DNA from: JALRAP01 sp046302815
Lineage (GTDB): Bacteria > Bacteroidota > Bacteroidia > AKYH767-A > OLB10
Reading direction: 5' to 3'
Assembly: GCA_046302815.1 (NCBI GenBank)
Contig: JBKCHO010000145.1
Coordinates: 4,046-68,045, forward strand
DNA length: 64,000 nucleotides
Each line of letters starts with the position of its first letter. The stretch's first letter is position 1. Below the pieces are notes generated by a model. The model worked only from the letters and a program-made list of their open reading frames with translations, searched no databases and was not told the origin of the DNA. Position numbers and translations under genes: made by a program. This document shows positions 63,001 through 64,000 of the stretch, in pieces.

Positions 63001-64000
63001 CTGGTTTCAACCGAACTTCCGAGCTTTTGGGTATGAATATGTATGACGATGAGAATGGAAATATGAATTTTGCTCCAGGCTTACCATTTGTATTTGGATC
63101 TCAAGCAGACATTCGATCCACAGCTGCAAAAAACAGATGGCTTGCCACCGATACTATTTTCAATGGAGTGTTTTCACAAACTTACACTCAATCCATAACA
63201 GGAAGAGCCACCATAGAACCTGTGGACGGTTTGCGTGCTGAATTGACCGTTAATAAGACCTTTTCCAGAAGCTCCTCCGAGAATTATCGAGCTACTTTAA
63301 CAGGAGATTATCAAGCCTATACACAGCGAGAAACCGGAAGCTTTAGCATGTCCTTTATTGCCATTCGGACTGCTTTTGCAAAAGACCGAAAGGACTATAG
63401 CTCAGAAGTGTTCGATAACTTTTCTGCATTCCGAAAAGAAATATCTCTAAAACTTGGTTCTCAGAACCCATTGTCATCCGGATTGGATTCAGCCGGATAT
63501 GCAGACGGGTATGGTGCAACATCTCAAGAGGTTTTGACTTATGCTTTCCTTGCAGCCTACAGTGGAAAATCGCCAGGAAAAATAAAACTCAAATCATTTC
63601 CAACAATACCTCAAGTTAACTGGAGAATCACATATGACGGTTTGTCAAAATTGAAATTCGCTCAAAAGCTATTCAGAAGCGTCAACATCAGCCACGGATA
63701 CCGTTCCACCTACGGCATTGCGTCCTTCAACACCAGCTTGCTATACAATGAAAGTGGAAGTGCCAGAGACTTGGGAAATAACTTCATACCCAAGGAAGAA
63801 TTCGGCGCGGTAACCATATCAGAGCAATTCTCACCACTGTTTGGCATTGATCTTAATTTCAAGAATAACAAATTGACTACTCGATTCGAGTACAAGAGGG
63901 ACAGAAACATATCTCTATCTTTTACAGATATTCAGATTTCTGAGGTTAAAGGACAAGAATATGTTATCGGTGCCGGATATCGCTTTCGCGATTTCAAGCT
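57045..64000 (+). CDS. sprA: SprA, outer-membrane translocon of the type 9 secretion system (3' end beyond window)
   Basis: This frame is open from after a stop at 56940 to the window edge: about 2318 codons, near the 2300-2500 aa of known SprA. Family landmarks are PSYMTFDEFVRSEYRR, FGGNTIDIRPQGSAEL, NIGEKLKLTINYNTEASFDF, EAGNVSLPLNGSLIQGSQSLFG, a Pro/Lys-rich linker near 62810-62910, and GYRFRDFK at the end. SprA forms a very large single-chain barrel that passes folded T9SS cargo across the outer membrane and is needed for gliding (SprB export). The start is uncertain: GTG at 57045 gives a basic, hydrophobic signal-like N-terminus, while the first ATG (57093) would remove its basic part. 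Confidence 0.9.
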   Translation, partial: MQLKHFLKYSFTTGLAMPVIGIVFGAGVMIEHRRSEPKLPEPIEVIAPPDTGKKEPKLPYPFPDNLTDPLSNQPSQSPLYLSNPSNIQLSVDYDENENQYNIQQKIGDRYFRDPSYMTFDEFVRSEYRRSTRNYWKEISGTSTGDQKRNIIPKIYVGGQAFDRIFGGNTIDIRPQGSAELTFGLNIYRNDNPAIPEKQRRNITFDFNEKIQMNVVGNIGEKLKLTINYNTEASFDFENKMKLEYTGLEDEIIKKIEAGNVSLPLNGSLIQGSQSLFGIKTQLQFGKLKVTTVVSQQEGQSSTIDVPPGGGQQSSFEIQADQYEANKHYFISGYFKDNYDKALKDLPIINSPVNITKMEVWVTNKNNNTENTRDIVAFMDLGEYKIFSNALISQGPSVFPSNDKSNNLYSLMNGQYLQSRDINTVSQSLDPLAGSPYGFAPQQDYIRLVGARKLNPNEFTFHPQLGFISLNQALNSNEVLAVAYEYTIGNDVFTVGDLTTSGITAPKALFVKLIKSTNINPKLPTWDLMMKNVYSIGSFQVQRDNFRLNVLYSDNTDGLKKINYLPVPSSETSLKGVPIIQVLGLDRLDQRNDPYADGIFDYVEGITVNSSNGRIFFPVREPFGSYLRTKFIDNNVANNFVYEQLYDSTRTAAQQLPELNKFTIVGTYQSSSSSEIYLNAINIPQGSVVVTAGGVPLQENVDYTVDYNLGRVKIINAGILASATPIKISLESNSLFSIQSKSLYGARFDYMVNKDFNLGGTFLHLNERPITRKVNIGDEPIRNTIWGVDGTYTTTSGFITRLVDKLPFIETKAESKITIAGEFANLIPGTSRAIGKSGNAYIDDFEGSQSTIDIRNPGTWSMSSVPQGQPSLFPEAVFNDSLISGFNRARLAWYNIDPTVFYRNNNSLLPPNITTVDLSNHNVREVLETEIFPFKQNQTGQATNINILNLAYFPSERGPNNYDVNATSVSAGIDNNGALINPSSRWAGIMRRIETYDFETSNVEFIQFWVMDPFHDESLNNGSGGKLYFNLGDVSEDILKDSYRTFENGLPSPTNNATVDSTSWGLVPTNPSIVNAFDNDPASRAAQDVGLDGLSSDNERTFFKDPFLDQIEATFGSASPAYQIANTDPSSDNFQYFRGTNLDNINADILTRYKQYNGTDGNSKTSEQSPEAYATSATNIPDGEDINRDNTMTDFENYFQYEVSLTPGQMVVGTNYIVDQVSTSVRTADNTVKNIKWYQFKIPVNTPSNVVGTGADLKSVNFIRMFMKDFDSPMVLRFARLELLRGEWRKYQYPLLSNGEFIPVDPGATPFDVTVVNLEENGDRIPIRYVLPPGIDREVNASSTNFQELNEQSLSLKVCNLEDGDARAAYKTTRFDVRNYNKIKMYLHAEDGGLTDELQDGEVTAFVRLGSDFVNNYYEYEVPLKVTRFGATSESDIWPEANNMEIDVEKLIKGKLARNNVYAGNGNPYSTPYMFADGNRKITIVGNPTLSEVKTIMIGIRNPKKEITPGDDGSSKCAVVWVNELRMNDFDNNGGWAANARVTAKLADLGNLTLSGARSTDGFGSLESKLNNRQKENITQYDLSTSLEFGRFLPQKTGLSIPLYFGISETFSNPQYNPLDPDVPFEMALDEIEDAGRRNQLKKIAQDYTKRQSINLTNIKKSKTGGGKSRIWDIENFNLSLGYSQVFHRNINLEFDDQRDYLAAIGYNFATQAKYITPFGKAKALQKSKWLRLVKDVNFNLVPTNITFRTDINRHYGETQVRDLTEFAFKQPITYNKIFTTSRQYSLQHDITRSIKFDFNANNLATIDEPFGRLDTPEKRDSVRKNFWSLGRNTDYRHTGSFSYNLPLNKIPITDWISVNSKYMFDYHWQTGPLSLAPVTNQLAVNPAIGNTIQNSNTKQVNTTLTFTTLYNKVPYFKKLLGPKPPKPVKPVVQPKPATPDTTGGKKKKVKTPRTSFTNLERTIAKIIFSTKNASLNYSETNGTLLPGFNRTSELLGMNMYDDENGNMNFAPGLPFVFGSQADIRSTAAKNRWLATDTIFNGVFSQTYTQSITGRATIEPVDGLRAELTVNKTFSRSSSENYRATLTGDYQAYTQRETGSFSMSFIAIRTAFAKDRKDYSSEVFDNFSAFRKEISLKLGSQNPLSSGLDSAGYADGYGATSQEVLTYAFLAAYSGKSPGKIKLKSFPTIPQVNWRITYDGLSKLKFAQKLFRSVNISHGYRSTYGIASFNTSLLYNESGSARDLGNNFIPKEEFGAVTISEQFSPLFGIDLNFKNNKLTTRFEYKRDRNISLSFTDIQISEVKGQEYVIGAGYRFRDFK

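Overview
The window is a 64 kb chromosomal segment of a member of the Bacteroidota. Three things show this. The gene families are lineage-typical: gliding/T9SS genes gldB, gldC and sprA, T9SS C-terminal sorting domains, DUF6089 and DUF2723 proteins, the long IspG, and KorA with a fused gamma domain. Several start codons are preceded by the Bacteroidota -7 element TAnnTTTG. Gene order also matches the phylum: dcw cluster, nadK-DUF6089-uppS-bamA-ompH-murI, and maeB-ruvA-sprA. I could not assign class or genus. No tRNA, rRNA, CRISPR, insertion sequence or prophage was seen.

Layout. 1-12320 (minus strand) is a compact division and cell-wall (dcw) operon, transcribed mraZ, rsmH, ftsL, ftsI, murE, mraY, murD, ftsW, murG, murC, ftsQ, with ftsQ cut by the window edge. 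A putative MraZ operator lies upstream. 12624-15019 (plus) holds an acyltransferase pair resembling the glycine-lipid genes glsA/glsB, then the GTPase gene engB. 15027-16376 (minus) is gldB-gldC, with gldB broken by a frameshift. 16394-18701 (plus) is a beta-barrel protein and nadE, closed by a palindromic terminator. 18749-21675 (minus) is korA-korB. 21831-23648 is a divergent pair, trmB and a glycosyltransferase.

23698-26987 is a cobalamin riboswitch with a terminator, followed by a BtuB-like TonB-dependent receptor and a BtuG-like surface lipoprotein. A small lipoprotein and a gamma-carbonic-anhydrase-like protein follow. 28061-38464 (minus) is a long envelope-biogenesis run: CBS protein, a second Omp85-family protein, nadK, two tandem DUF6089 barrels, uppS, bamA, two OmpH/Skp chaperones, an intercistronic hairpin, and murI.

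38572-45691 contains pdxJ, a polysaccharide deacetylase behind a large DUF2723 membrane protein, long-form ispG and ferritin. 45769-51076 contains an S41 protease, a degenerate PAP2-like membrane protein, and asnS-rpoN. 51194-53968 contains two T9SS cargo proteins. 54052 to the end contains maeB, ruvA and nearly all of sprA, the T9SS outer-membrane translocon.

How it fits together. Much of the window serves envelope construction: peptidoglycan precursors (murI, murC/D/E/G, mraY, uppS), septal machinery (ftsQ/W/I/L), outer-membrane assembly (bamA, the BamA-like protein, OmpH chaperones), lipids (glsA/B-like), and the secretion/gliding apparatus (gldB, gldC, sprA) with its cargo. I found no clearly new defence or mobile system. 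The most notable items are the gldB frameshift at a GT repeat, the riboswitch-controlled B12 uptake pair, the divergent genes with almost no leader, the duplicated DUF6089 gene, the hairpin in front of murI, and several conserved but poorly characterised envelope genes.
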